Assembly: GCF_013359945.1 (NCBI RefSeq)
Contig: NZ_JABWCS010000215.1
Location: forward strand, 62,001-126,000
Length of the DNA stretch: 64,000 nt
Origin: Paenibacillus agri
GTDB lineage: Bacteria; Bacillota; Bacilli; Paenibacillales; Paenibacillaceae
Direction: 5' to 3'
The notes under the pieces are model-generated. The model was not told the DNA's origin. It made no database searches and saw only the letters and a list, made by a program, of their open reading frames with translations. Positions 1 to 7,322 of this stretch are shown here, in pieces. The position numbers were made by a program, and so were the translations under genes. Within the stretch, counting starts at the first letter, position 1; every line of letters starts with the position of its first letter.

Positions 1-378
1 ATTGTGGAGCGCTGGGGCAAGGTGATTCGCATTACCAAAAGTGATATACGCAAAGCGGATGCGTGGTTCGACAAGTACGGCTATTGGACTGTACTGTTCT
101 GCCGGATGATTCCGCTGGTGCGTAGCCTAATCTCGATCCCAGCCGGAATGTCGGGGATGAAATTCGGCGTGTTCATGCTGTTCACGGCCATAGGAACGCT
201 TGCGTGGAACGTGCTTCTGGTGCTGGTAGGGGCTGCTCTCGGTGAATCCTGGGAGAGTATTGCCGGTTACATGGATGTCTACTCAAACATTGTCTATGTC
301 CTCATTGCAGGCGGTCTGATGCTGCTGGCTTTCTTGTATTTCCGCAGACGGAGGCAGAGAGCAAGCGCACGCAGTTAG
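1..378 (+). CDS. DedA-family membrane protein, C-terminal part (cut by window start)
   Basis: The reading frame is open at the left edge, so only the last ~125 residues are visible. DedA (SNARE-associated/VTT) proteins are integral membrane proteins linked to lipid carrier or phospholipid scrambling and envelope homeostasis. The visible part has the family signature: an F-C-R-x-I-P-x-V-R-S segment, then P-A-G-M-S-G-M-K-F, followed by hydrophobic helices (roughly residues 57-80 and 96-115 of the visible part) and a basic tail. It lies 95 bp before uppP, which also acts on undecaprenyl lipid carriers; that link is inference. A GTG at position 4 could be a start but would remove the conserved N-terminal half, so the gene most likely begins outside the window. 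Confidence 0.85.
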   Translation: MVERWGKVIRITKSDIRKADAWFDKYGYWTVLFCRMIPLVRSLISIPAGMSGMKFGVFMLFTAIGTLAWNVLLVLVGAALGESWESIAGYMDVYSNIVYVLIAGGLMLLAFLYFRRRRQRASARS

Positions 379-473
379 AACGTTTGAAGTGGAGGCCTGG
401 GCTCGAAAGTAGAAGTAGGAATGGAAGCATTCGAATGATGACGCTATGAAGATGAATTTAAGGAGGATTTAAC

Positions 474-1337
474 ATGGACCTGCTCATGATTATTAAAGCA
501 ATTATTCTTGGCATCGTCGAAGGTATAACCGAGTTTGCTCCCGTATCCTCTACTGGTCATATGATTATTGTGGATGATATGTGGCTGCGGTCACAGGCAT
601 TTCTGGGCCAACATACGGCAAATACATTTAAAGTAGTTATTCAGCTAGGCTCGATCCTGGCGGTTGTAGTGATTTTCTGGAAAAGATTTATTGATCTGCT
701 GGGCTTGAAGCGGTTCAGCCGCAAAGAAATGCAGCCTGTGCCGGATGGACAGACACAGCTGCCTGCCGGTGAAGGGCATCTAAAGCTTCGCATGGTGCTG
801 ATCGGTCTCATTCCTGCCGGAGTCCTTGGCGTATTGACAGAGAACTACATTGATGACCATCTGTTTTCGACGGCAACCGTATTGATTGGTCTTGTCATCG
901 GTGCGGTATTTATGATTTGTGCCGATCGTTTCGCCCCGAAGAAGGTTCAGACCGAAACGGTCGATCAAGTGACCTACAAGCAGGCGCTGGGCGTTGGCCT
1001 GATGCAGTGCTTCGCCCTGTGGCCAGGCTTTTCCCGCTCCGGTTCCACCATCTCCGGGGGCGTACTGCTGGGGATGAGCTACCGGGCAGCAGCTGACTTC
1101 ACGTTCATTATGGCCGTGCCGGTCATGGCCGGAGCTACCCTAATCTCCCTAATCAAGAACTGGCAGTACTTCACGGTGGAGTCCTTGCCGTTCTTCATCG
1201 CTGGCTTCATAAGTGCCTTTATTTTCGCGCTAATATCGATGCGTTTCTTCCTGAAACTGATCAATCGGGTCAAGCTGATGCCCTTCGCGATCTACCGAAT
1301 TGTGCTGGCGGCAGTGGTGTATATTATTTTCTTCTAA
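474..1337 (+). CDS. uppP: Undecaprenyl-diphosphatase (bacitracin resistance protein)
   Basis: Integral membrane phosphatase that converts undecaprenyl pyrophosphate to undecaprenyl phosphate, recycling the lipid carrier for peptidoglycan and other wall polymers. The 287-residue length fits the UppP/BacA family. Both family signatures are present: an N-terminal E-G-I-T-E-F-A-P-V-S-S-T-G-H motif (about residues 16-29) and a P-G-F-S-R-S-G-S-T motif near residue 185. Multiple hydrophobic segments follow. The ATG start has a strong AAGGAGG ribosome binding site 7 nt upstream. No clear terminator follows; the next element is the cobalamin riboswitch of metE. Confidence 0.95.
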   Translation: MDLLMIIKAIILGIVEGITEFAPVSSTGHMIIVDDMWLRSQAFLGQHTANTFKVVIQLGSILAVVVIFWKRFIDLLGLKRFSRKEMQPVPDGQTQLPAGEGHLKLRMVLIGLIPAGVLGVLTENYIDDHLFSTATVLIGLVIGAVFMICADRFAPKKVQTETVDQVTYKQALGVGLMQCFALWPGFSRSGSTISGGVLLGMSYRAAADFTFIMAVPVMAGATLISLIKNWQYFTVESLPFFIAGFISAFIFALISMRFFLKLINRVKLMPFAIYRIVLAAVVYIIFF

Positions 1338-1379
1338 CTGGCTATAAGGATTCCGTATAACTGCTACACTCATAATCTA

Positions 1380-1408
1380 TTGCGGTTTACTTGGTATTCC
1401 AGTATGAT
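1380..1408 (+). promoter_or_regulatory. Candidate sigma-A promoter of the metE riboswitch transcript
   Basis: TTGCGG (1380-1385) and TATGAT (1403-1408) with a 17-bp spacer lie about 35 bp before the first conserved riboswitch segment. Assigned by pattern only. Confidence 0.4.
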
Positions 1409-1439
1409 GACGTTATATTCATTCCCGAAACTGAATAAC

Positions 1440-1625
1440 GGATACAGGTGCCTGCCGGATACCCACATACCGGATGGCTTAATAGGGAAGTTCGGTGCAA
1501 GACCGACGCGGTCCCGCCACTGTAACGGAAGAGTCTTCAGCGACCCTCGTCACTGGCAGCATATGCTGTTCGGGAAGACGGCTGAAGATGTAGACGCCGC
1601 AGCCAGGAGACCTGCCTGTTTCGAC
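1440..1625 (+). ncRNA. Cobalamin (B12) riboswitch upstream of metE
   Basis: Conserved cobalamin-aptamer segments appear in order: GGTGCC near 1448, AATAGGGAA near 1480, GGTGCAAGACCGA near 1494, GCGGTCCCGCCACTGTAA at about 1508-1525, CACTGG near 1551, and the B12 box AGCCAGGAGACCTGCC at 1601-1616. A strong terminator follows at 1690. Its position before a B12-independent methionine synthase fits the known logic: adenosyl- or methylcobalamin binding favours termination, so metE is made only when B12 is scarce. Confidence 0.93.
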
Positions 1626-1689
1626 AGCACAGCTTTACCTACGGAAGATAGGACGGTGTTAGACCAGCTACCAGTATGTATAATACTAG

Positions 1690-1733
1690 GGCGTCTTTCC
1701 CTCTGACTTCTTACAGGGAGAGACGCCTTTTTT
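1690..1733 (+). terminator. Riboswitch-controlled terminator before metE
   Basis: GGCGTCT (1690-1696) pairs with AGACGCC (1721-1727), extended by TTCCCT/AGGGAG, and is followed by a run of six T. It is the expression platform of the cobalamin riboswitch. Confidence 0.9.
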
Positions 1734-1788
1734 GGGTATAAAACATGACGCATATAGATTATTAGTGAGATAAGGGAGGAACCTAGGA

Positions 1789-4086
1789 ATGACGCAAACA
1801 GTAAAAGTAAGTAACCTCGGGTACCCGAGAATCGGGAAAAACCGTGAATGGAAAAAGAACCTGGAGACCTTCTGGTCCGGCCAAAAAAATGAAGCTGAAT
1901 TCCGTTCCGAAATGGAAAGAATCCAGCTCGAGCATTTGCAAACACAAAAAGAAGCCGGTATTGATCTGATTCCGGTCAATGATTTCACATTCTACGACCA
2001 CGTGCTGGATGCAGCCGTAATGTTCGGAATTGTACCTCCACGGTATGAATACGATGGCGGAGACATCGGACTGGACCTTTACTTCGCAATGGCTCGCGGT
2101 AACGCTACAGCTACTGCATGCGAAATGACTAAATGGTTTAACACGAACTATCACTATATCGTTCCAGAGATCGGCAACCAAACGCCGCGTCTGACTGAGA
2201 ACAAGCCACTTGCGGCTTACCGTTTTGCTAAAGCGCAAGCCGGTATCGAAGGCAAGCCGGTTGTCATCGGCCTTTACACCTTCCTGAAGCTGTCCAAAGG
2301 CTTCCAGCCATCTGAAACGGCTGAAATCGCGAAGCGTTTCTTGCCAGTATATGTGCAACTGCTTCAAGAGCTGAAGCAAGAAGGCGTGAAATGGGTACAA
2401 GTGGACGAGCCTGCGGTAGTAACCGGGCTTACCAATGAAGATATCAGCCTGCTTGAGACGATTTATGCAGAAATCGCTGCAGCTGTGCCTGGATTGAACA
2501 TCATCCTGCAAACTTACTTCGAAGCTGCTGAACCGCTTGAAGCACTTCTTAAGCTACCTGTACAAGGTCTGGGTCTTGACTTCGTACACGATGGCGGTAC
2601 AAACCTCGAATCCATCGAGCGTCTGGGCTGGCCGGAAGACAAGATTCTCGGCGTTGGTATCATCGACGGACGTAACATCTGGCGCTCCGATCTGGATGCT
2701 AAGCTGGCATTGCTGGACAAACTGGCGACTCATGTTAGCTTGGACCGTGTGTTCCTGCAACCATCCTCCAGCTTGCTGCATGTACCGGTAACCGTAGAAG
2801 GCGAAGACAAGGTTAAATCCGTAATCAAGAACGCTCTGGCATTCGCGAACGAGAAGCTGGTAGAACTGAAGCTGATCAGCTCTGCACTGGAAAACCGTGA
2901 TGCTGTTGCTGCCGAGCTGCAAGCTAGCCGCGATGCACTTGCTACCTTCCGTGCCCTGCCTGAGCGCGGCCGTGAAGATATCGCTGCAGAAGTGCGCAAG
3001 CTGGCTGAACTTCCTGCAAACCGTAACCTGCCATTCGCAGAGCGTGTGAAAGTACAGCAGGAGAAATGGAACCTGCCACTGCTGCCAACAACAACGATCG
3101 GAAGCTTCCCGCAAACACCAGAAGTTCGCCAAGCTCGTCTCAAATGGCGCAAAGGTGTATGGAACCAAGAGCGTTATGATCAATATATCCGTGATCAAAT
3201 CGACGAAGTCATCACTTTCCAAGAGAAGCTCGGACTGGATGTACTCGTACACGGTGAATTCGAACGTACAGACATGGTTGAATTCTTCGGTGAGAAGCTG
3301 GCTGGATACTTGTTCACCCGCAACGGCTGGGTGCAATCCTATGGCTCCCGCTGCGTGAAGCCGCCGGTAATCTATGCTGACGTTGCTTTCATCGAGCCAA
3401 TGACCGTTAAAGAGAGCGTCTATGCACAATCCCGCACCAAGCTTCCGGTAAAAGGCATGCTGACTGGACCGGTAACGATCCTGAACTGGTCGTTCGTCCG
3501 CGATGACTTGAGCCGTGAAGAAGTAGCGAACCAAATCGCGATTGCACTGCGTCATGAAGTGAAGGCACTGGAAGATGCTGGCGTTGAGATGATCCAAGTG
3601 GATGAGCCAGCGATCCGTGAAGGTCTGCCACTGAAGCCAGAAGATCGTCAGCACTACCTGGATTGGTCGGTTAAAGCGTTCCGTATCTCTACCTACGATG
3701 TCAAAGACACGACTCAAATTCATACGCATATGTGCTATAGCGAGTTCAACAACATGATCGATTCTATTTCCGATATGGATGCTGACGTTATCTCCATTGA
3801 GACTTCCCGTAGCCATGGCGAACTGATCGTGAGCTTCGAGGAGCAAGACTACGATAAAGGCATCGGCCTTGGCGTATACGACATCCACAGCCCGCGTGTC
3901 CCAGCTGTAGAGGAAATGACAGTCAACATCGACCGCGCTCTGCGTGTATTGGAGCCAGAATTGTTCTGGATCAATCCAGACTGCGGACTCAAGACCCGTG
4001 GATGGGCAGAAACTGAAAGCGCCCTGCGCAACATGGTTGAGGCCGCTGCGATCGCAAGAGCTAAGACTAGCCCAAGCAAAGTGTAA
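1789..4086 (+). CDS. metE: Cobalamin-independent methionine synthase (5-methyltetrahydropteroyltriglutamate-homocysteine methyltransferase)
   Basis: Cytoplasmic zinc enzyme that transfers a methyl group from methyltetrahydrofolate polyglutamate to homocysteine, the last step of methionine synthesis. At 765 residues it is full length for MetE, with two (beta/alpha)8-barrel halves. The N-terminal start (V-K-V-S-N-L-G-Y-P-R-I-G) and the C-terminal zinc site are typical: H-T-H-M-C-Y-S-E-F near residue 647 and N-P-D-C-G-L-K-T-R near residue 730. The ATG has an AAGGGAGGA ribosome binding site 8 nt upstream. It is transcribed alone, with a riboswitch and terminator before it and a terminator after it. 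Codon use is strongly biased, as in highly expressed genes. Confidence 0.98.
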   Translation: MTQTVKVSNLGYPRIGKNREWKKNLETFWSGQKNEAEFRSEMERIQLEHLQTQKEAGIDLIPVNDFTFYDHVLDAAVMFGIVPPRYEYDGGDIGLDLYFAMARGNATATACEMTKWFNTNYHYIVPEIGNQTPRLTENKPLAAYRFAKAQAGIEGKPVVIGLYTFLKLSKGFQPSETAEIAKRFLPVYVQLLQELKQEGVKWVQVDEPAVVTGLTNEDISLLETIYAEIAAAVPGLNIILQTYFEAAEPLEALLKLPVQGLGLDFVHDGGTNLESIERLGWPEDKILGVGIIDGRNIWRSDLDAKLALLDKLATHVSLDRVFLQPSSSLLHVPVTVEGEDKVKSVIKNALAFANEKLVELKLISSALENRDAVAAELQASRDALATFRALPERGREDIAAEVRKLAELPANRNLPFAERVKVQQEKWNLPLLPTTTIGSFPQTPEVRQARLKWRKGVWNQERYDQYIRDQIDEVITFQEKLGLDVLVHGEFERTDMVEFFGEKLAGYLFTRNGWVQSYGSRCVKPPVIYADVAFIEPMTVKESVYAQSRTKLPVKGMLTGPVTILNWSFVRDDLSREEVANQIAIALRHEVKALEDAGVEMIQVDEPAIREGLPLKPEDRQHYLDWSVKAFRISTYDVKDTTQIHTHMCYSEFNNMIDSISDMDADVISIETSRSHGELIVSFEEQDYDKGIGLGVYDIHSPRVPAVEEMTVNIDRALRVLEPELFWINPDCGLKTRGWAETESALRNMVEAAAIARAKTSPSKV

Positions 4087-4121
4087 TACCGCGCTGTAAG
4101 CTATGAATATATGTACTAGAA

Positions 4122-4162
4122 AATCAGCAGGCTCCCTTCGTGGGAGACCTGCTGGTTTTTTG
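4122..4162 (+). terminator. Terminator of metE
   Basis: A hairpin (AATCAGCAGG-CTCCC, TTCG loop, GGGAG-ACCTGCTGGTT) is followed by a T-run, 36 bp after the metE stop. Confidence 0.9.
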
Positions 4163-4204
4163 TTATTGGGGAGCTAGAATTCGCTCGGTTTCGCTCAGCC
4201 TATT

Positions 4205-4512
4205 TTAGCTGACTCGAGTTAGGCTAAACAGGAAGTGAGCAAGGGCATACAAAAGGAGAGCAAGAGCGTAGGAAAGAGGGTGAAGCGCATATAGCAGGGG
4301 GCAAGGGCGTGGGAAAGGTGAGTAAGAACATACAGTAGGTGAGCAAGGGCGCAGGGGAAGGCGAGTATGGGCACAGCAGGAGAATAAGGGCATGGAGTGG
4401 GCGAGGAACAGTTACAATCGAGTGGCGAACGAGAGAATGCGTCAGGTGAGCAGAAGCAAGCAGCAGATAAGCGAGAGAATGCGTCAGGTGAGCAGAAGCA
4501 AGCAGTAGATAA
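4205..4512. repeat. Degenerate short tandem repeats plus a 42-bp direct repeat
   Basis: From about 4228 to 4400 a purine-rich motif close to GTGAGCAAGGGCRYA recurs every 18-23 bp with many changes. From 4430 to 4512 a 42-bp unit occurs twice almost perfectly (second copy at 4472), containing GAGAATGCGTCAGGTGAGC and AGAAGCAAGCAG. The stretch lies between the metE terminator and the DUF1540 gene. Short frames cross it (GTG at 4397, ATG at 4392) and would encode 14-residue repeats, but neither has convincing signals. Confidence 0.75.
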
Positions 4513-4665
4513 GCAAGTGCCTACTGCATGCAAACAAGATCATGCTGTATACAAGCAAGAGCATACAGCAGTAAGTAAGGTTGTGTAGACTGCAAAGGGT
4601 GTGTCCACGTCTTCCGGCTTTTAGGACAACTTCTTTATTGTATATTCTTTTTTTATCGATACACT

Positions 4666-4686
4666 TGATAATAATTCTCATTATTG
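4666..4686. promoter_or_regulatory. Fur box without an obvious target gene
   Basis: TGATAATAATTCTCA matches the Bacillus Fur 7-1-7 consensus TGATAATNATTATCA at all but one defined position. The overlapping 19-bp window from 4667 matches the classical GATAATGATAATCATTATC box at 15 of 19. No convincing iron-uptake gene starts on either side: the DUF1540 gene ends at 4738 pointing toward the box, and repeats lie to the left. Confidence 0.6.
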
Positions 4687-4700
4687 ATAAAATAAATGAG

Positions 4701-4728
4701 AAAAGAAGGAACCGTGGAGGGTTCCTTC
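4701..4728 (-). terminator. Terminator of the DUF1540 gene
   Basis: On the minus strand GAAGGAACC pairs with GGTTCCTTC (4720-4728 with 4705-4713) and is followed by TTTT, ten bases past the stop codon. Confidence 0.85.
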
Positions 4729-4737
4729 CGGGTAAAC

Positions 4738-4890
4738 TTACTTGCTCTCGAATGTTTTACAATCTGTTTCTTCCGCACGTGTTGGCTCCTTGGAGCTATG
4801 GAAAGCAACAAAGATGGAATCAGCCTGACATTTGTTCTCCTCTGCCCAGTGGGTGCAGGAGTTGACTTCACAGATTACGTCTTTTGCCAT
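4738..4890 (-). CDS. DUF1540 domain-containing small protein
   Basis: A 50-residue protein. DUF1540 proteins are small cysteine-containing proteins of spore-forming Firmicutes with no assigned biochemical role. The four cysteines follow the family spacing: C-E-V-N-S-C at residues 7-12, a third at 21, and the ending E-T-D-C-K-T-F with the fourth at 44, suggesting metal binding or a disulfide fold (inference). The ATG (complement of 4888-4890) has a GGGAGGTG ribosome binding site. A good terminator lies just past the stop. It is monocistronic. The opposite strand carries open frames here, which I regard as shadows. Confidence 0.88.
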   Translation of the reverse strand: MAKDVICEVNSCTHWAEENKCQADSIFVAFHSSKEPTRAEETDCKTFESK

Positions 4891-4979
4891 AAGGGTTCAC
4901 CTCCCCTTTAGTAAAATGACTGCATCGTTAAATGGAATCTGCTGCTCGGCAAGGTGGAGCTTGTCCGAACAGAACCATG

Positions 4980-5010
4980 CCCTCATCCTAATGGATGTAA
5001 GGGTTTTTTG
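4980..5010 (+). terminator. Possible terminator hairpin without an upstream gene
   Basis: CCCTCATCC, a TAAT loop, then GGATGTAAGGG is followed by six T. It would end plus-strand transcription, but no plus-strand gene lies directly upstream. Confidence 0.5.
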
Positions 5011-5065
5011 GTGTTATTTGTCTGTCAAGACACCGTAATTGTACCAAACAAAGTGACTGTTCGCA

Positions 5066-5100
5066 AACAGAAGCATCCTGATCAGGATGCTTCTGTTTTT
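5066..5100 (+). terminator. Perfect 32-bp palindrome followed by T-run
   Basis: AACAGAAGCATCCTGA is followed immediately by its exact reverse complement (5066-5097) and then T5. It looks like a strong intrinsic terminator. It lies upstream of the DUF4349 gene with no plus-strand coding sequence before it, so it may end a small RNA or a read-through transcript. Confidence 0.65.
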
Positions 5101-5216
5101 GTTTTTACTGGGACTCTTTATCACTTTATGCAAAACTTTTAATAACATGCAACATTCCAGCTTCTGGAATCGTCTGGGTAGAAAGAAGTATTCTACTAAA
5201 TTATGGGGGTATGGCG

Positions 5217-6465
5217 ATGCGAAAATGGGGGTTGTATGGGATTTGGTTATTGATTTTGGTTATTGTCGTCACGGGTTGCGGATCGGCTGACAAGAACAGC
5301 AGTAATATGGCTGCGGATTCGGGAACGGCTAGCTCTGAAAGTAAATTTGACAGTGAGGCGCTGATACAAAAATCTGAGATGGCGGACAAGTCTATGTCTA
5401 ATGTTTCTGCTGATTCGGACGCTAAAGCCGAGGGCGGATCAGAAGACGGTAGTTCGGTCACCGCAGGAGATTCTACAGCGTTAAATACCGGCAAGGCTGG
5501 TGCCGGATTTACAGGCAGTGACGTAGTAGCTGGATTGAACAAGAAGCTGATCTATCGCGCCAATCTGAACATGGAAGTGGATAACTACGCTAAGGCTCAG
5601 ACTGAGGTTCGCAACATGGTGACGCTTGCCCAAGGCTATATTATCGAGTTCAACGAGAATATGTCTGAATATGAGCAGGGTGGCACTTTTTATTATGAAG
5701 GTACCGGCATCTGGCTTCTCCTCTTTTTTGAGTAATCTTGAAAAAGTGAAGCATGCGAAACTCCAGCGTAGTATTCAGGGGCAGGATGTATCTGAAGAAT
5801 ACGTAGACCTTGAATCCCGACTGAAGGCTAAGCAAATGATGGAAGCTCAATATACTGAATTTATGAAAAAAGCGACCAAGCCCGCTGACCTTGTCGCGTT
5901 TGCCAACGAACTGGGTTCCATCCAGGAGGAGATTGAACGGATCAAAGGGAGAATGCGTTACATTGACCAGAATGTTTCGTTTTCAACTGTAGAGCTACGT
6001 TTGTACCAAACGGACGAAAGCCTTGATGTGATGAAGAAAAAAGGTCAGGATCCACTCGGTACACGCGCATCTCAGGCCCTGAGCGGCAGCTTGAATGCGT
6101 TGTCTGTTACCTTTCAGTGGATTGTGGTGATCCTGGCCGGTGCTTTGCCAATATTAATCGGTGCAGCGCTTGTTCTGATTATCGTCTTCGCTTATCGCAG
6201 AAGAAGACAGCGCCGGCAGAGTGAACAATCTCAATTGATTCGGGAAGCGAACCGGCAGTCGGGGCGGACGCAAGAGAAAATGCCGGAAATCCGGCAGCCG
6301 TCACCGGAGATCAAACAGACGCAGGCGAAAGCAAACCAGACGCAGGCGAAAGCAGACCAGGCGCAGCTTAAGGTAGAGAAGACACAATCGGAAGATGTGC
6401 AAGCGCCACAGGTCGGGGCTGATCCTGTGGATGACCGTGAGAATGGTAACCGTGATAAAAAGTAA
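5217..6465 (+). pseudogene. DUF4349 lipoprotein gene with a single-base frameshift
   Basis: Two overlapping frames together encode one DUF4349 protein of about 415 residues. The first part (5217-5735) has a lipoprotein signal peptide ending V-V-T-G-C, a Ser/Asp-rich linker and the start of the domain. The second frame supplies the rest: V-P-A-S-G-F, I-Q-G-Q-D-V-S-E-E-Y-V-D-L-E-S-R-L, a coiled coil, one transmembrane helix (near 6118-6195) and a charged Q/K-rich tail with repeated Q-T-Q-A-K-A units. Removing one T from the T5 run at 5687-5691 restores a continuous frame reading G-G-T-F-I-M-K-V-P-A-S. DUF4349 proteins are membrane-anchored with unknown function. The extra T could be a real mutation or a homopolymer error. 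The ATG at 5217 is preferred to 5211 because GGGGG sits 7 nt upstream. Confidence 0.8.
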
Positions 6466-7070
6466 TGTATGCGGGTGAGAAATTTGTACATGGAACGCGA
6501 ACCTGCTTCATTTGTTGCTGAAGCTAAGTGGAGGTAGAAGGTACTGCGTTTGTTGAAAGAAAAAATTCGTTTAGAACAATCTGATGAGAATAACCAGAGT
6601 CGTTGTAAGCGAACAAGGCAGTCCGAGCAGACAGTGTTGAGCAACCAGAATAAGTAATTTAGAGACCAAGCAGCAAAGCAGAGTTAGTCGTTTGGGAGAT
6701 CAAGCAGTAAAGCGGCTGAGGTGATTAAGCCTAGGCAGTGTTCACTTGAAAAATAACAGGACGGAGTCCCGTTATTTTGCCTTGGATCGTTAGGTTTTAG
6801 GGAATAACAGGAAAAAATCCTGCTATTTCTCCCGATTATGCGATTAAATTCAAATCAGGCAGAATTAACAGGAGATAATCCTGTTATTGTGTGAATATCT
6901 GGAGAAATGTTTGAATTAACAGGAGAATTTCCAGTTAGCCGTCAGCGCGGAGCATGATCATCTTGTATCTTTTGGGTAAAAGTCAGAAGTGAGTAACGGG
7001 AATTAGTGATGAGCACTAGTAGTGGAAAATATTCACGACCAATTCCATTAAAAGCTTACACTTCAAGATC
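6466..7070. other. Non-coding stretch after the DUF4349 gene
   Basis: About 600 bp without a supported gene. It holds an imperfect direct repeat (GAGACCAAGCAGCAAAGC at 6662 and GAGATCAAGCAGTAAAGC at 6696) and the four-palindrome element at 6745-6945. A TTG-started 35-codon frame (6550-6657) has a purine-rich upstream sequence but no recognisable product. Confidence 0.6.
6745..6945. repeat. Composite element of four AATAACAGGA-type palindromes, copy A
   Basis: Four imperfect inverted repeats begin near 6751, 6802, 6863 and 6913, spaced 50-61 bp. Each is built from an arm close to AATAACAGGA, a 4-6 bp loop and TCCTGTTATT; the second is followed by TCTCC. The same series of four, in the same order and orientation with similar spacers, recurs at 52325-52525. 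None has a convincing terminator T-run, so they look like a dispersed palindromic repeat family. Confidence 0.8.
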
Positions 7071-7115
7071 CAAAAAAGCCGTCAAGTCTCACGTATTCCG
7101 TGAAGCTTGGCGGCT
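7071..7115 (-). terminator. Terminator of msrAB
   Basis: On the minus strand, AGCCGCCAAG pairs with CTTGACGGCT around a central GTGA/TCAC stem and is followed by TTTTTT. It lies about 210 bp past the msrAB stop. Confidence 0.8.
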
Positions 7116-7242
7116 CTGTCTTTGGCTTTGATATTACTGTGAGGAGCACAATAGCAGGTCAGCTATTCGTATTTAACGGTGTTGTATAAACAGCGTAGTG
7201 GCTCCTGAACTTATATGTCGAAGTCTTTAGTTGCTGCTCATT

Positions 7243-7308
7243 ATTCAAACGCACACACGTACTCAAGCTCGTACTCTAACGCGTGCTCGAACGCATGCTC
7301 TTACCAAT
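7243..7308. repeat. Degenerate 12-bp tandem repeat
   Basis: About five units of 12 bp run in series with a core of GTACTC or GTGCTC and a variable ACGC/AGCTC tail, directly after the 3' end of msrAB. No reading frame uses them. Confidence 0.6.
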
Positions 7309-7322
7309 ACCATCCCCGCTAA

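Noticed and set aside
2554..3888. Minus-strand open frame inside metE (444 codons)
   Set aside because: Antisense shadow of a highly biased gene, with no start signals or recognisable domain.
4397..4588. 63-codon frame with two 14-residue repeats
   Set aside because: GTG start without a properly spaced ribosome binding site; composition follows the repeats. Treated as repeat DNA.
4666..4890. Fur control of the DUF1540 gene
   Set aside because: The box lies downstream of that gene and past its terminator, not at its promoter.
4696..4911. Plus-strand 71-codon frame
   Set aside because: Antisense to the better supported DUF1540 gene, which has its own ribosome binding site and terminator.
6550..6657. 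35-codon TTG-started frame after the DUF4349 gene
   Set aside because: A purine-rich upstream sequence exists, but there is no homology cue and it lies in repeat-rich non-coding DNA.
6751..6940. Ordinary transcription terminators
   Set aside because: Four regularly spaced palindromes lacking proper T-runs, repeated as a block elsewhere, do not fit simple terminators.
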